Assembly: GCF_000224145.3 (NCBI RefSeq)
Contig: NC_020167.2
Location: 4,350,991-4,414,990, forward strand
Origin: Ciona intestinalis
Taxonomy: Eukaryota > Chordata > Ascidiacea > Phlebobranchia > Cionidae
DNA: 64,000 nt
Direction of reading: 5' to 3'
In this document: positions 23,301 through 34,600 of the stretch, in pieces
How the letters are laid out: each line of letters opens with the position of its first letter
Position numbering within the stretch: the first letter of the stretch is position 1
The notes under the pieces: model-generated
What the model was told of the DNA's origin: nothing
Database searches by the model: none
Seen by the model: only the letters and a program-made list of their open reading frames with translations
Translations under genes and position numbers: made by a program

Positions 23301-25739
23301 GCTTTTGTTTTTCATTAGAGTTTTAACTTAATTAAACATAAACGGCTCGTTGTTTGTCTGTTGGGTGTAGCGACCACGTTTTTTGCTTTTAATTAAATGT
23401 CAAATCAATTTTTTTTTTAAACTAAAGCGTATTTTTTCCAACTGTTATCAGGTCGCCGTATCCTAAATTTTCGTTTAAAATATTTTTCAATCTTCGCTAC
23501 CGTAATCCAATATACAAATCTAGTTATTACTATTTTACCAGGGCGATACCACCATGCACTCATTCGAGGTCTCGCCGACCGAACCTCACCTTCATCAACT
23601 AAACACCTTCACTTCAGATAAAATGCATCAAGGGTTTCTATTTCTTCCCAAAACGACATGCGACCCTCGTAAGGTTGAATTTGCCCGCGCATGGCGGCTG
23701 AGCAAAACCACCCTGGTTCCGATCTCGTTTAAAGTTCCGAGAATTAAGGTGAATTAATGTAACTTGCTTTATCATGGCAGCCAGCAACTGCATTGGATGA
23801 AATTAAAAGTCATTGTATGTGCTGTGGAATGAATGAATGAGTGTAACTTGCTTTATCCTTGCGTGGCGGGAAACGACAGTCTTTATAACGCAGGTGTTCT
23901 GGTGTATACACATTGTGTCCGCTACCGAGTTACCCCGTATGTAACTTTGTGGTGATTTTTTCTGTATGATTAACAATTTTAGACAACCCATTAGTGGCCA
24001 CTGGGTTGGAGCAAAAGTATAAGAATACAAAACCATTGTAAAACCAAACCCTTTTTAACTTGGTTTAATTACAGATTTAATATCTTTTCCATACTCTAAG
24101 TACATTACATACAGATGGAATATTTCCAAGACGACTTGTTTCCGGAAACACGTGACCTGCGGAAGCCTACAATGACGTCACAACAGTGGCTCGACGGAAA
24201 AAACGTACAAGCTTCGAAAATCAGTGTCTGCCCGAAAGATATGAAACCATGTACGTCATATTTATTATTTTAAAACTTTCTTATAAAATATAGTATGGTG
24301 GGGAAAGATGGGACACCTTGTAACTCTATTTTTTCGTCCCAATTGGTAATAAACAAAGAACATTCAAAGACTTACAAAACTTTATTGTCACGACTACCAT
24401 AGACCGCTGTTAATTGTTTAAAACACGATCAGGATATTTGGATATTGTGTGTTAAAGGAGTCCCGTCTTCCCCCACCCCACTATGAAAATAAAACGTACG
24501 ATTCATTGAAAACAATTCACGTATCGTCTGCCTTTCGAGGAAAATCTATTATGGTATGATAATTATCGTAACTTAGTTCATAAATAATATTATGTATGCG
24601 TTTTATTTTCAATGTTAGCAAGCGTTAAACTATACAACCCATTTCTCATCTGTACAACCCATTTCTCTCTGTCAAATATAAAAATGATCATTCTGTCACT
24701 TTTTTTATCATCATTTTTATATAGTAGGGTGGGGGAAGCTGGGACACCTTTTCGTTCAATTCTCTTATCCCATTTTGTGGTAAACAAAAAATCAAAGAAT
24801 TACAAAACCATATCCTTACAACTCCTATAGGCCGTTGTTAATTGTTTAAAACACGATCAGAATATTTGGATATGATGTGCTATTAAGGTGTCGCATCTCC
24901 CCCCACCCTACTATATATTTTCCAAGTTAGCAGCGTTACATAACAAAGTTCTTATACTGTTTAATATAAAAAAAATGACCATTCTAACATTTTTATCTCT
25001 GACGTAATTAACTGATTTACAAGATATTTCTCGATATTTGCAGTGAGTGAGGCACCCAAGGAAGCACCGAAAGCTCGGAAATACGAATCATATGATCCAT
25101 CCACTTATAAGACAGACGAAGAGAAAAAAGAAGAGGTAAGATGGAGTTATTATCCATAAAATATGACCCCAATGGCCCGCGCCGTCGCACAGCGGTTGGG
25201 GCGTTTGCCTCTAACTCAGACGGGAAGGGTTCAAGACTCGTCGCTGCTACCATTGTGGGTTTATGTGTCCATGGGCGACACCTAGTGACAATTTCTCCAA
25301 TCCATTTGTCAGTAATGGTTTGTTTAAATTGTAAGTCATACTGAAAAAAATACACTCACAAAGTTACATATACGTGGTACTCGTGACACAAGGTGTATGA
25401 AACATAACGTCCGTACTTACCGACTATCGTTTTGCCTTTACGCCAGGATAAAGCAAGTTACATTCTTTTATTAAAAACATACTTTGACTTTTAATTCCGT
25501 TTAATGCAGTTGCTGGCTGCCATGTCGAATAGACTTGACCTTGATAAAGAGTTGGAGCAAGATACAATGGAAGGAGTGGACGAAGATGAATGGGTGAGAT
25601 TCACGTGTTTTAAATACTGTTTAAATATTGTTTTGGTTTGACTATAGTCCGTTTCGGTTTATTTGATTTAAAGTACATGAAGTATTTTATTTCTTAGTTT
25701 GGTTATCATTATTTTTGTATTTCACAGGACGATTACTAG
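17366..25739 (+). CDS. coro7: Coronin-7 (actin/Arp2/3 and Golgi traffic regulator), 5' part missing
   Basis: Seventeen exons give 715 residues, all in phase: 17366-17463, 17724-17778, 17899-17956, 18955-19100, 19388-19483, 19546-19858, 20162-20340, 20884-21079, 21482-21594, 22109-22243, 22639-22724, 22956-23097, 23542-23748, 24115-24250, 25044-25135, 25510-25593, 25728-25739. The first four exons hold the end of propeller 1 (AGKGDSSLSILEVVDG) and the coronin extension (ILPKLAVDVMSCEVDR, IEVPRK). Then come ELYPDT, a Pro/Ala/Glu-rich linker, the second propeller beginning SKFRHWTGTVLHPTTHITNI with WD repeats ending IKVWE and IKIWD, a second extension (LFLPKTTCDPRKVEFARAWR, FKVPRIK, DDLFPET) and the acidic tail VDEDEWDDY followed by TAG. 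Double-propeller architecture with this tail is specific to coronin-7, which in animals acts in Golgi-endosome traffic and F-actin control. About 200-300 N-terminal residues expected from the family were not found. The first exon (17366-17463) is the least certain. Confidence 0.93.
18589..18784 (+). mobile_element. MITE copy in coronin-7 intron
   Basis: Both ends are recognisable (TAGTAGGGCGGGGGAAGACG at the left, CCACTCTACTATA at the right). It lies in the ~1 kb intron between the coronin-7 exons ending at 17,956 and starting at 18,955, and is the first well-preserved copy reading rightward, at the edge of the GC-rich region. Confidence 0.85.
19951..20060 (+). mobile_element. SINE 3' fragment in coronin-7 intron
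   Basis: It matches only the distal half of the tRNA-headed SINE described at 37,466 (block ACAAAGTTACATACGCGGTA, then CTCGTAAGCTGGCA and AACGACTGGCGTTT). The tRNA-like head is absent, so it is a 5'-truncated insertion. Confidence 0.7.
20366..20402. repeat. (TA)n microsatellite
   Basis: An alternating TA run starts just after a coronin-7 splice donor (donor at 20,341) within the intron. Confidence 0.85.
20490..20785 (+). mobile_element. SINE, near full length, tRNA-derived head
   Basis: The head includes GGTTCAAGGCTCGTATCTGC (B-box-like) and is followed by ACCATTGTGGGTGTATGTG, the GACACTTGACGGCAATTTC block, and the body ending AGGATCAAGCAAGTTA. It lies in coronin-7's intron between exons ending 20,340 and starting 20,884. 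Confidence 0.8.
21834..22079. mobile_element. Degraded, multi-ended MITE cluster in coronin-7 intron
   Basis: A left end (TATGGGGTAAGATGAG), one internal block (ACCAAATGGGACGAGAAAAG) and a right end (CCCATCTTACCCCA) are followed by two further right-end copies, CCCCACCCTACTACATG and CCCCACCCTACTATATG, spaced about 40 bp apart. The repeated right ends look like local tandem duplication after insertion. Confidence 0.6.
22730..22940. repeat. Degenerate T-rich minisatellite filling a coronin-7 intron
   Basis: The intron between 22,724 and 22,956 is almost entirely imperfect ~30-bp units of the type TTTCTGTTTTTTTAATGAGAA. Six to eight units can be seen, with decreasing identity to the right. Confidence 0.7.
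23828..24033 (-). mobile_element. SINE copy, reverse orientation
   Basis: On the minus strand it contains CAACCCAGTGGCCACTAATG, the ACAAAGTTACATACGGGGTA block and the ATTCATTCATTC-type tail (seen on plus as GAATGAATGAATGAG). The tRNA-like head is lost. It lies in the coronin-7 intron between exons ending 23,748 and starting 24,115. Confidence 0.75.
24291..24484 (+). mobile_element. MITE copy, part of a segment shared with 42.9 kb
   Basis: Both TIRs are present (TAGTATGGTGGGGAAAGATG and CCCCCACCCCACTATG). The ~100 bp to its right is repeated after the copy at 42,936, so this MITE moved with its flank or the flank is part of a larger element. Confidence 0.85.
24722..24915 (+). mobile_element. 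MITE copy, well preserved
   Basis: Ends TAGTAGGGTGGGGGAAGCTG and CCCCCACCCTACTATA are close to consensus and flanked by TA. It shares a coronin-7 intron with the copy at 24,291. Confidence 0.9.
25167..25468 (+). mobile_element. SINE copy with recognisable head
   Basis: GGCCCGCGCCGTCGCACAGC is a drifted A-box region; GGGTTCAAGACTCGTCGCTG is the B-box region; ACCATTGTGGGTTTATGTG and the distal GATAAAGCAAGTTACATTC follow. It starts about 30 bp after the coronin-7 donor at 25,136. Confidence 0.8.
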
Positions 25740-26590
25740 CTTACCAGGTTCTGCCTCTACATCAGGTTGATTTTTACTTTTTACCACAAAACATAATATC
25801 ATATTCAAATCATTCCATGAGTTTGTCTCAGCGTGCAATATACGCAAGCTCGCAACATCAACGGCCTGCAAAAGCTGTCTTTGAACCAAAGTGATTCTCA
25901 ACTCAACTCAATGGCACTTACGATTTGTACATGCCCTTAACCCAAGTGAATCTTTACATTCTTTTATTAGATTGTTCATTTAATGGCGACAATGTAGTCG
26001 CAGAATCAAGATTAACTCGATATAGAATATAGATCATATTATTAAACAAGTTACACGGATAGCCATGACTTTTGTAACAGATGCCTTGAAATACGTATAG
26101 GTTTGTTATTTTTCAAAAGAGAACTAGTATGAGTTTTGAAAACTCGTTAAGACAGACGTGTTTGCAATTTTAAGAGAGTTTTCTTTGGTCAGAGGTGCAT
26201 GGCCCAAAGTTAGTATGGCATGGCCTACTGATTGGGTAGAAGTAGACTATGGAAAGTGAAAAATCAGGAGGTAGGCTATCCATCACTTCACTATAGTCGT
26301 TCATTTGTGCAAACAAGCTCTACGGTGCACTACTTCAATGACTTTTTTCACTTGAATATATACACTTTTTATAGAAATGTGCAATGTACAAGTTCGTAGC
26401 CTTTAATAATGTGTTTAAATTCTGCATAACTTTTTTTGGTCACTGCATTCGTATATGCGTTCTTTACTGTTTCCATATACACAACTACGCAGTTGTAAGA
26501 CTTTAACCTAGGAGATCCCAGAGGTTGTTTTTTAACTTAGATGGCGTGGATTTGATAATTCAGTTGTAGAACCGAGTTCGATAGTATTGT
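25740..26590. other. Convergent intergenic interval, coronin-7 3' / GPCR-1 3'
   Basis: These ~850 bp separate the coronin-7 stop (plus strand) from the GPCR-1 stop (minus strand) and must hold both 3' UTRs. I see no further exon and no MITE. No strong AATAAA next to either stop decides a polyadenylation site. Confidence 0.6.
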
Positions 26591-27533
26591 TCAAACTGCG
26601 CTGTCTTTTGTTTTCTCTGTCTTGGTGGAAGCAGCAGAAGAATCCGACATGTTGTGGTTGCAATTACCAGCGACCGATAAACAACCAAACATCTTGGCAA
26701 GCTGCTTTTTCGTTTTCTTTCTCATTTTACTGCAAGAGCAACGAATTTATTTTAAATATTCTTTAGAGGTTCATAATGTATAAAAAACGCAGTGTATTTC
26801 CCACGTTTTGTCCGCCATCCGACATGACTTCATTAGGAAATTGCAGACAAAACGTCACAAATTTTACATTATGCTTGGTGGAAGCAGGATAACATACGTC
26901 GTGCAATATATGTTATGTTGTTTTACATTTCATACCAACGTCGTGCGTATACAGCCACGAATTTATAAACTTACCTTGAAGCAAGGTTATAAAAAACTGG
27001 GTTGAGACATTCACTGAAACGCAGGCAAAGATATTCGGACATTCCAAACCACCAATGAAAAATCTCGTCTTCGCGGGTCACTGCTTTTGTGGTCGTCCCA
27101 TAAATGTGGTATGCTGTAACGGCAAATTTTAAAAGTTTAAATTCGTTTCCTTATGTTGGCGGACCGAAACACGCACGTTACGACTTTTTACTCTAATTTC
27201 TAAGTTGGAAATTTTACTATAATATAGTTGATTTACTATAGTTGTCTTGACTTTTTACTATAGTTGTCTTTAGTAAGGAATTTCTAAGATTAACGTACCT
27301 GTATGCGGAATGTAACCAAGCATAAACGACCCGACAATCAGGTAAAGCTGTACGAACGCTTGATGCTCCTTACGCCTCCGACGAACCTCGGCGTTACTGC
27401 TTACGTTTTTACCCTCTGGGTGAGATTCTGTTCCAAAATAAATGTGAATTGATAAAACATCCTCACCGTTCATTAAATATAATGCTTTTTAGTCTTATTT
27501 GCAGATAAGTGTACGATGGTGACAGATTTTTTT

Positions 27534-27567
<34 letters not shown>

Positions 27568-30500
27568 TGCAATAAAAATTACGAACAACAGTACGATTGT
27601 AGTAACAACATTAACAAACGGCTGCACCCCATTTCATAAAATGTGTGGAAGTAAGACCACGTATTTTGGCTATTTGATATTCAGTGGCTTGGATCCTTTC
27701 CACTTCATGAACAAAAATTTTTACTACGGGAATTTTCTCCTGCACTCTACAGCGATAAATACAAAATCGAGCACACAACAATAAGCAGTTCACAAGAACA
27801 TCATTAACACCGAATAAAAAGTGTTTTACGTGAAAGCAAAATGGTCTACGGACCCTTGCGCAAATCCAGTTTTCAACTTTATACCAATAGTCTTTAACTT
27901 TTGGACAATTATAAAAAGCATGGATTATCGNNNNNNNNNNNNNNNNNNNNNNNNNNNNNNNNNNNNNNNNNNNNNNNNNNATAGCTTGTTATTGGTGCTT
28001 CATCAGGTCCTCTTTTTTCATTACTGCTATCCTTACGCCGGTTTTAAGCCCATCTCTGTCGGTCTTTTGAACTATTTTATCTACTGATCCATGGTTATGT
28101 TGCAGAAATTCGGTTATTAAAAGGTCAGGAAATGGTATAGGTACCCATCCCAGGATGACATTAACATGATCCGATTCGTACAAGTATACATTGTAAAACT
28201 CTTCCCGTTTAGATAGTATTTCTCTTAGCTCTAGAACATTTTCTCTTGAGCTGCAAGTGACATCGATTTTGGTTCCTTTCATTTCAGCAATTCCCTGAAT
28301 TTTCTTTCTTTCAAAGCCTATTTTCTTTAAGATATCAATCACTTCGTGTCTTTTGATTTGCTTTTCTGTTTTAAAACTCAGACAGTTGGGGCGTTTAAAC
28401 ATATTAATCTTTTGGGTGCTCACCACCCTAGCAAAGCTAGCTTTTTCGCGCATGTTGCGAGAACCGTCCGCACGCTGCCGTGCACAACCAAAAAGTCCAC
28501 GATGGTGACAGATCATCTTTAACTATAGTCATTGGCCAATACTGCCTTATAGCGACGGTTATCGAAACACAGTTTACAGACGCTTAAATTTCAAAGTAAA
28601 TCGCTTACGAGCTTTGCGTTTAAATCTCCGGTAATACATGATCACCGTGACGCCGATCGATAGCAATAAAATCAGGACCATCGGAGTGTAGAAGAACACG
28701 GCGTAGCCAGCGACTGCGTATGTCTTGAAGTTCTCAAACCTTGCGCGAAAAATGTGCTGTCAATCTTAGACGCAAAGGCACTTTTACAGGATATGTAATC
28801 TACTTTAAATACTTTACCAGTGCAAGTCGATTGTGCATGAAGGCCAGCCCGTTTCTTGGCTCAACACATTTCTATTCATCTTCCGCGCATTCATCCACAC
28901 AAAGAAAGGAATAAACCCGCAAGTTATGGCCACCAGCCAAATGCATCCGATGCAAATCTGAAATTATATTTTGTTTTTTTCAATAGCCTAGGTTCTGCCA
29001 AAGCTAACAAAGAACCTTTAAAAAGGTTAAATAACTGGTCAACGAAAACATGCTAATCTGCAGGTGTATAGTAAAGTGGGATGCGATGGGACGTCCTTGC
29101 ATTCTATTAGTCGTCTTTTAAGTGGTAACAAAAACTTTGAAATAATTATAAAACCGTATCCACACGACTTCCACAGAACGCTGTTAATTGTTTAAAACAC
29201 GATCAGGTTATTTATTGGGAAGTTATGTGCAAACGGTGCCGCACCTTTCCCTATACTCTCTCTATGTATATATACATATATGTGTTCTGTTGAAACAAAT
29301 GGATATAGGTTCTTTATGGTACATATACCAGTAAACATTCTACTGGCTGGTAGCTTACTATATGTAGTCTACCTGCGCATGTTTCACTTTAAACTCCTTG
29401 TATCGAAACGGCCATGTGCTGGAATAGAATCGTAAGAAAGCAAATATGAGAATATGTAAAGAAGTTGAGAGAGACGTACCGTTGTCTGCTCCCCAGAAAA
29501 ACTGCAAACAAAGAGAAATCCATTACCATTCGTGCAAATTTACCGTAATTAGCCTACGTGTTGTCTGGTTGCTCATTCGTCATAAAATGCAGCTGCCTGT
29601 CCATGATTGACGTTTGGCAATTTTTAATCATACCGTGCATACCTTACACAGAAAGTTTGAGATTTTCCAATCATCGAAACCCCAAGTGCGACGATATAGA
29701 AACAACGGACTGATTAGAGCAGAGATGAAATCTGACACACATAGGCTTGCAATGAATAAATTGAAAGTGCTGGTTCTGTAATTTAATAGTTTTTTTACAT
29801 AGGATGGGGAGAGATAGAAAAAATATTAATCAAAATACATATATTTTAAAGTGATGATAAATACCACCTTGTGTTTTAATCAGTTATTTAAAGTGTCGTG
29901 AATTAATAAAGGTAAAGTAGTACAAATTCATGGTATTACACAAACACAGCGGTCATAAATAGTAGGGTGGGGCAGACGGGACACCACTTAACTCGTATAA
30001 TATCCATCGTGATTATAAACAATTAACAACGGTCTCGTGGAAGTCATGAGGATATGGTTTTATAATTCATTTAACGTTATTTGTTTACTACCAAATGGGA
30101 CGAGAAAATAGAACGAAAATATCTTCCATCTTTCTCCACCCTGCTATATAGTATAGCATGGGAGATGGGACACCTTTAGCACACAATATCTCAATATCCT
30201 GATCGTGTTTTAAACAATTAACAATGGTCTATGGGAGTCGTGTGAATGCTGTTTTAAAATTCTTTGAAAACGTTTTGTTTACTACCAAATGAGATGTGAA
30301 AACGGAATGAAAAGGTGTTCCACCTTCCCCCACCCTGCTATATTATGATTTTGGAATTATAGGACATTATATGCTGTGTTAGTCACAACCCAAACATAAA
30401 CACGTTAAACCGAAGATAATAAAACCCACCGAAGATTTTTCGACTTTGTAATAACACAAATGGTCAAAATGTTGGCGAAAATACCGAACAGCATCATAGG

Positions 30501-30706
30501 CAACAGTAAGGTTGCCGAAACCACCACCGCCACCTCATCGAACGGTGGCATGTAATTGTAATTAGTCGACCTATACGTAATCAAGCACATTAAATTAAAT
30601 ACAAGTATGTATATGCAAAAATCTCTAGTTAAATTACATACCTCGAAACGTTTGTAAAGTCGTCGTTGTACAGTGCGCTGGTGGTAAAATCCCCACCTGA
30701 TCCCAT
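26591..30706 (-). CDS. Orphan class A (rhodopsin-type) GPCR, copy 1 of tandem array
   Basis: Nine coding exons, transcribed right to left, give 381 residues: 30642-30706, 30430-30570, 29643-29775, 29373-29501, 28818-28957, 28609-28739, 27299-27427, 26975-27113, 26591-26729. Seven membrane spans are visible. TM1 contains FGIFANILTICVI; TM2 has LCVSDF (D2.50); the ECL1/TM3 cysteine is in SNFLCK; TM4 has the Trp in CIWLVA; ECL2 cysteine is in GWPSC; TM5 has YTP; TM6 ends GSFMLGYIPH; TM7 has SECLNPVFYN. Helix 8 starts SKMRKKTKKQLAKM with a cysteine for likely palmitoylation. The DRY site is LRF and the TM6 CWxP Trp is absent. An N-terminal NVS sequon is present. The ligand is unknown. The intron between 27,427 and 28,609 holds a LINE. 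The final exon is easily missed because reading past 26,975 meets TAA at once. Confidence 0.9.
27611..27930 (-). CDS. LINE ORF2 C-terminal fragment (end of reverse transcriptase polyprotein)
   Basis: About 106 residues run from the gap to a stop. They include HAFYNCPKVKDYWYKVENWI and LFGVNDVLVNCLLLCARFCI, the His/Cys-Pro-Trp arrangement and following helices typical of the C-terminal end of ORF2 in L1/Tx1-like LINEs (resemblance by eye). Catalytic RT and endonuclease domains are not present and would have to lie in the gap. Confidence 0.7.
27931..27980. other. Assembly gap (50 N)
   Basis: Fifty Ns inside the LINE. The round number suggests a placeholder. The flanking protein fragments imply that a few kilobases are absent here. 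Confidence 0.97.
27981..28453 (-). CDS. LINE ORF1-like protein fragment
   Basis: The frame opens at MREKASFARVV (28,453) or further upstream in continuity and runs into the gap after about 157 residues. It has an RRM-like region with KIDVTCSSRENVLELREIL and ILGWVPIPFPDLLITEFL, resembling nucleic-acid-binding ORF1 proteins whose zinc knuckles would follow. The knuckles are not visible because of the gap. Confidence 0.6.
29069..29264 (+). mobile_element. MITE copy in GPCR-1 intron, drifted
   Basis: Left end TAGTAAAGTGGGATGCGATG and right end CCCTATACTCTCTCTATG are both eroded; the middle (GTTAATTGTTTAAAACACGA) is clear. It lies between GPCR-1 exons 4 and 5. Confidence 0.75.
29960..30148 (-). 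mobile_element. MITE copy, left member of an adjacent pair
   Basis: Ends TAGTAGGGTGGGGCAGACGG and CTCCACCCTGCTATA. Only about 5 bp separate it from the next copy. Confidence 0.88.
30154..30342 (-). mobile_element. MITE copy, right member of the pair
   Basis: Ends TAGCATGGGAGATGGGACAC and CCCCCACCCTGCTATA. Same orientation as its neighbour, so the second may have inserted into the TA at the first one's edge. Confidence 0.88.
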
Positions 30707-31601
30707 TATCTCTTTTAAAGCTTCAGCTCATCCAGCTACTACAGACGTGCATCAATGATGCTTGTTGTTGCTGTCACCGCCAAGGTATAGAATGTCATCT
30801 GAAACTGGTCAACAACGTATCAGCGCTCTGACCTCATGTGAAGATCATTACGTACACGCCCACTACATTGGCGTATCGATCTGCCGATTAATCTGAACCA
30901 AGGTTCACCGTCATTGCTTGTAAATTGTTCGATCTCCTTCCGCTTTCCGCGCTGTAACTGGCAATCTTAACTTAATACCTCGTTTAATTATGCAGGCCTA
31001 TAGGTTGTTATCAAAACGCTTAATAACTTCGGTTGAAACACTTTATTATACTAAGCGCTAAGTGACAATTATACGAAGCGCTAAGTGTTCTCTGGAGGAA
31101 GTCATCGTTGCTAATGATATAGGCTTAGGCTTTGTTCTTACATTGTTCCTTTACCTCTATATCGATATTAGCAGTTCCATATAAAGCTAGTATAGCATTA
31201 AATAGACTACTATGTCAAGTACCATGCATCATAATTTACATTCACACATCTAGTTTTATTGCACGAACCACAACCCCGTAAAGTTTTACTAAGAAATATG
31301 AAACCACTGCGGCATGATATCTCAAACATGAAAACATGAAAAGCGGATTTTTCTTTCGTTTTTTTGTTATTTTTTTAAACCTTTACTTCGAAACAAAAAA
31401 AAAACACAATTAACAACGTTTAAAACAGCATGTTTGTAAACTGCTTGCCAATTGATAAAATATCCGGTGTTTTTCGGGCTGGTTTATGATTTAAAACAAC
31501 AAAAAAACGACATTTATGAGCAACAGGGTCTCTTATGGGTGAACTATGAATCTCTGCGTTCCAGTTTGATATTCAGCACATTTATAACACAGAGCAGGCT
31601 G
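30707..31601. promoter_or_regulatory. Interval upstream of GPCR-1 and downstream of GPCR-2
   Basis: About 0.9 kb between two same-direction genes; it must contain the GPCR-1 promoter/5' UTR and the GPCR-2 3' UTR. No MITE, SINE or further exon is seen. Two near-identical short motifs (AAGCGCTAAGTG) occur around 31,050-31,090. Confidence 0.4.
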
Positions 31602-34600
31602 CTACAATTTTCCTGATTCGAACGTTGTGGAAATCGTCATTCGACTTTGCGGATTGGCCTGCTCAGTAGCACAGCAAACGCAAATTCTCGCCAAAACCTT
31701 TTTTGTTTCGTTTCGCATTTTGCTGCAAAATATATAATAAAAACATTGGTAATACGGGTAGGCGTAAACATGAAACGAGTTGCCGCGATCCTTCTACGTC
31801 ATCCAGGCCCAAAAACATTGTGTGACCTTGATCGGTCGATTGATAAAACATAATTTCTATATAAGCTGAATATTTGCACAGTCACTGAGCATATTTGGGA
31901 GCTAATTAAATTTCAGATGTTGTGGGTCAGTTTGGAGCTCTGTCATTTAACTGGGGTGGGGGAAGATGGGACACCTTTTCATTCTATTTCTTGTGGCATT
32001 TAGTAATAAATAAAGAATACTCAAAGAATTATAAAACCATATCATCACGACTCTCATAGACCTTTGCTAATTGTTCAGGATATTTGGATATTATGTGATA
32101 AAGGTGTTCCTTGTTACCCCACAATACTAAATGAAACAGGACAACTTCGCAAAACGAATGTTGTTGCGCCACCACGCGAGGATAAGCGAGTGGCGTTTAA
32201 ACCCTTTAATTTGGGTACGAACATAACCGACCTGGATGCAAGGTTGTAAAATACTGGGTTCAAACATTCGCTGAGTCGGAGACAGAAATATTCCACCACC
32301 CCAAACCACCAATGAAAAACCTCGTCTTCGTGCGTTGTCACTTTAGTGTTCATTGCGTATATGTGATAGGCTGTACCAAAATTTTGTATTAACGTGTGAA
32401 AATATTATGATAACCTAATCGTTCGCGTTAGTTTACCAGTGTGTGGAATGTAGCCCAACATGAAGGAACCAACAACCAGAGCCAGTTGTACGATTGCTTG
32501 ATTCTCTTTTCTTTGTCTCGAAATTTCCGCAACATCATCTTTTGATTTTCCTGTATGGCTATGTTTAGCGTAAAATACGTAACCACAAAAAGCAGTATTT
32601 CGCACCAGTCGCCTTTTTCTGACAATGGCAGTGATTGAGGGAATAAAAAAATAAGAAGTTTAATAATGTGGTAGGGTGGGGGAAGACGGGGCACATTTAG
32701 CACATAATATCTAAATATTCTGATCGTGTTTTAAACAATTAACAACGTTCTATCGGTGTCTTGAGGATACAATTTTATAATTCTTTGAATATTCTTTGTT
32801 TACTACCAAATGGGATAATAAAATAGAATGAAAAGGTGTTTCAACCTTCCCCACCCTACTATATACAAAAAAAATGCTTAACCCCGATACACAGCACATA
32901 CAAACCTTTTGCTCTTTCTGTTCTCCTCTTGCAGATGATGACCGACACCGATACGGACACCATCACCACCAATGCAAAAGGAATATAGAAAAATACAAGG
33001 TATCCGAACAAGGAGTAATTCTTGAATTGATAAGCCCTGTTCAATTTACGGTTTGTATCAGTTTTTGATGCTTTAAGGGGCATGTCAACAAAAAAATATA
33101 AAAATTTGCGTCAATACCGTCAAAGGCAGTTTTAGAAGGTTAGGGTAAGACAGGACTTTTCAAAAAATTTGCTTTTATTGGCACTTATTTAATGGTGGAC
33201 GAAAAAAATGTTACACAATTATTTGACAGAATTCTGACGGTCCAACAAAGCGCACGGCAAAGATGATATAACTGTTGTAAAGTATCAAAATTCGGCGTAA
33301 AACGACTATAACATATTTTTAACGGCTAAAAAGGCATAATAGTATGATAGTAAGTTTACCAGTTCAGGCTGATGGTACAAGAAGGCCATCCGGTTTCCGC
33401 ACTTTTGACGTTTCTGTTCATTTTACGTGCGGAGAACCACAGTGCAAACGGAACAAAGCCAAATCCAATTGAAAGAAGCCAAATTACGAGCAAGCACATC
33501 TAACATATTAACAAAATAAACATCAGAACTACGTGTTCTATTTGACTAGGCGACTGACGGTGCCATTTAGGCGAAATATATCTCTTTTATAATATAAAAT
33601 GTGTGGGATTAGATTGTGTCGTATATATGTTACGTATTTCGCAGCACAAGGTACATATAGATGTTTAAATGTACGAAACTACTGTTCTGCTTTACATGTG
33701 AAAGTTTTGGACTATAAAAGTTAAACGTTACTTTTTCAGGTTATTATACCTTGGCGTGAAATCTGCTCACGCGTTTGTAATGGTGAGGCCAGCTTATGGA
33801 AAGCAGTCTCAAAAACGAGAAGCAGAGAATGTGAAATGAAGTTGATATGGACGTCCCATTGTCAGCGCCCCAAAAGAACTACAGCCAAAAGAAAATATTA
33901 GTATTTTATCAATGAAATTTAGTATTCCAAATGGTCTATACCTTGCACAGGAAGTTTGAGATTACCCAATGGTCGAAACCCCATGTACGGCGATAGAGAA
34001 ACAAAGGACTTATAAGAGCAGAGATGCAATCTGACACACACAGACTGGTGATGAGAAGATTAAAGATGGTTCTAGAAAAAAATGTTTTGTTTAAAAATTT
34101 ACCAAATGCATTTTTTTAAATTTAAAATTACTTTAGCTTTTTTGAGTTGCAGATCACATAGACCGTGAGAATGTTGGCCAGAACTCCAAAGATCATCATT
34201 GGCATGATCAGCGAGGTGGATAAGATGACAGCGTTTGTATCGAAAGGCGGCTCGTGCACTCTGTCAGTATATAGTACTATTTGCGGGGTAAGTTGGGACA
34301 ATTTTAACACATACGATCCAAATACCTCGATTGTGTTTTAAACAATTAACAACCGTTTATAGAGGTTATGAGGATACGGTTTGGGACGAGAAAATAGAAT
34401 GAAAAGGTGTCCCATCTTTCCCCACCCTACTATTCTCCCTTATCAATCTATAGACAACTTTTTAACTAATGCTATCCACAACGCTTAGCCGACTTACAAT
34501 ATATTCGACTGTGTCACATTTCCATAACTTTCGTTGTAACCTTCTGTAATATTCCAAGCGAGCTTGGCATAACTATCTGGCGTATAAGCAGCAGATGATA

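Larger units (their letters stand above)
27513..28513 (-). mobile_element. LINE with 15-bp target-site duplication and internal assembly gap
   Basis: The direct repeat ACGATGGTGACAGAT occurs at 27,513-27,527 and 28,499-28,513. Between them the minus strand runs from a 5' part with an open frame to a poly-A tail (poly-T at 27,528-27,565 on plus). This is the signature of target-primed reverse transcription. The two coding fragments belong to opposite ends of a LINE but are separated only by 50 Ns, so the true element is probably several kilobases long. It sits in a GPCR-1 intron in the same orientation as the gene. Confidence 0.88.

Noticed and set aside
29480-29501. A 22-nt micro-exon in GPCR-1
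   Set aside because: The apparent donor is internal; reading through to 29,373 matches the undivided exon in GPCR-2 and GPCR-3.
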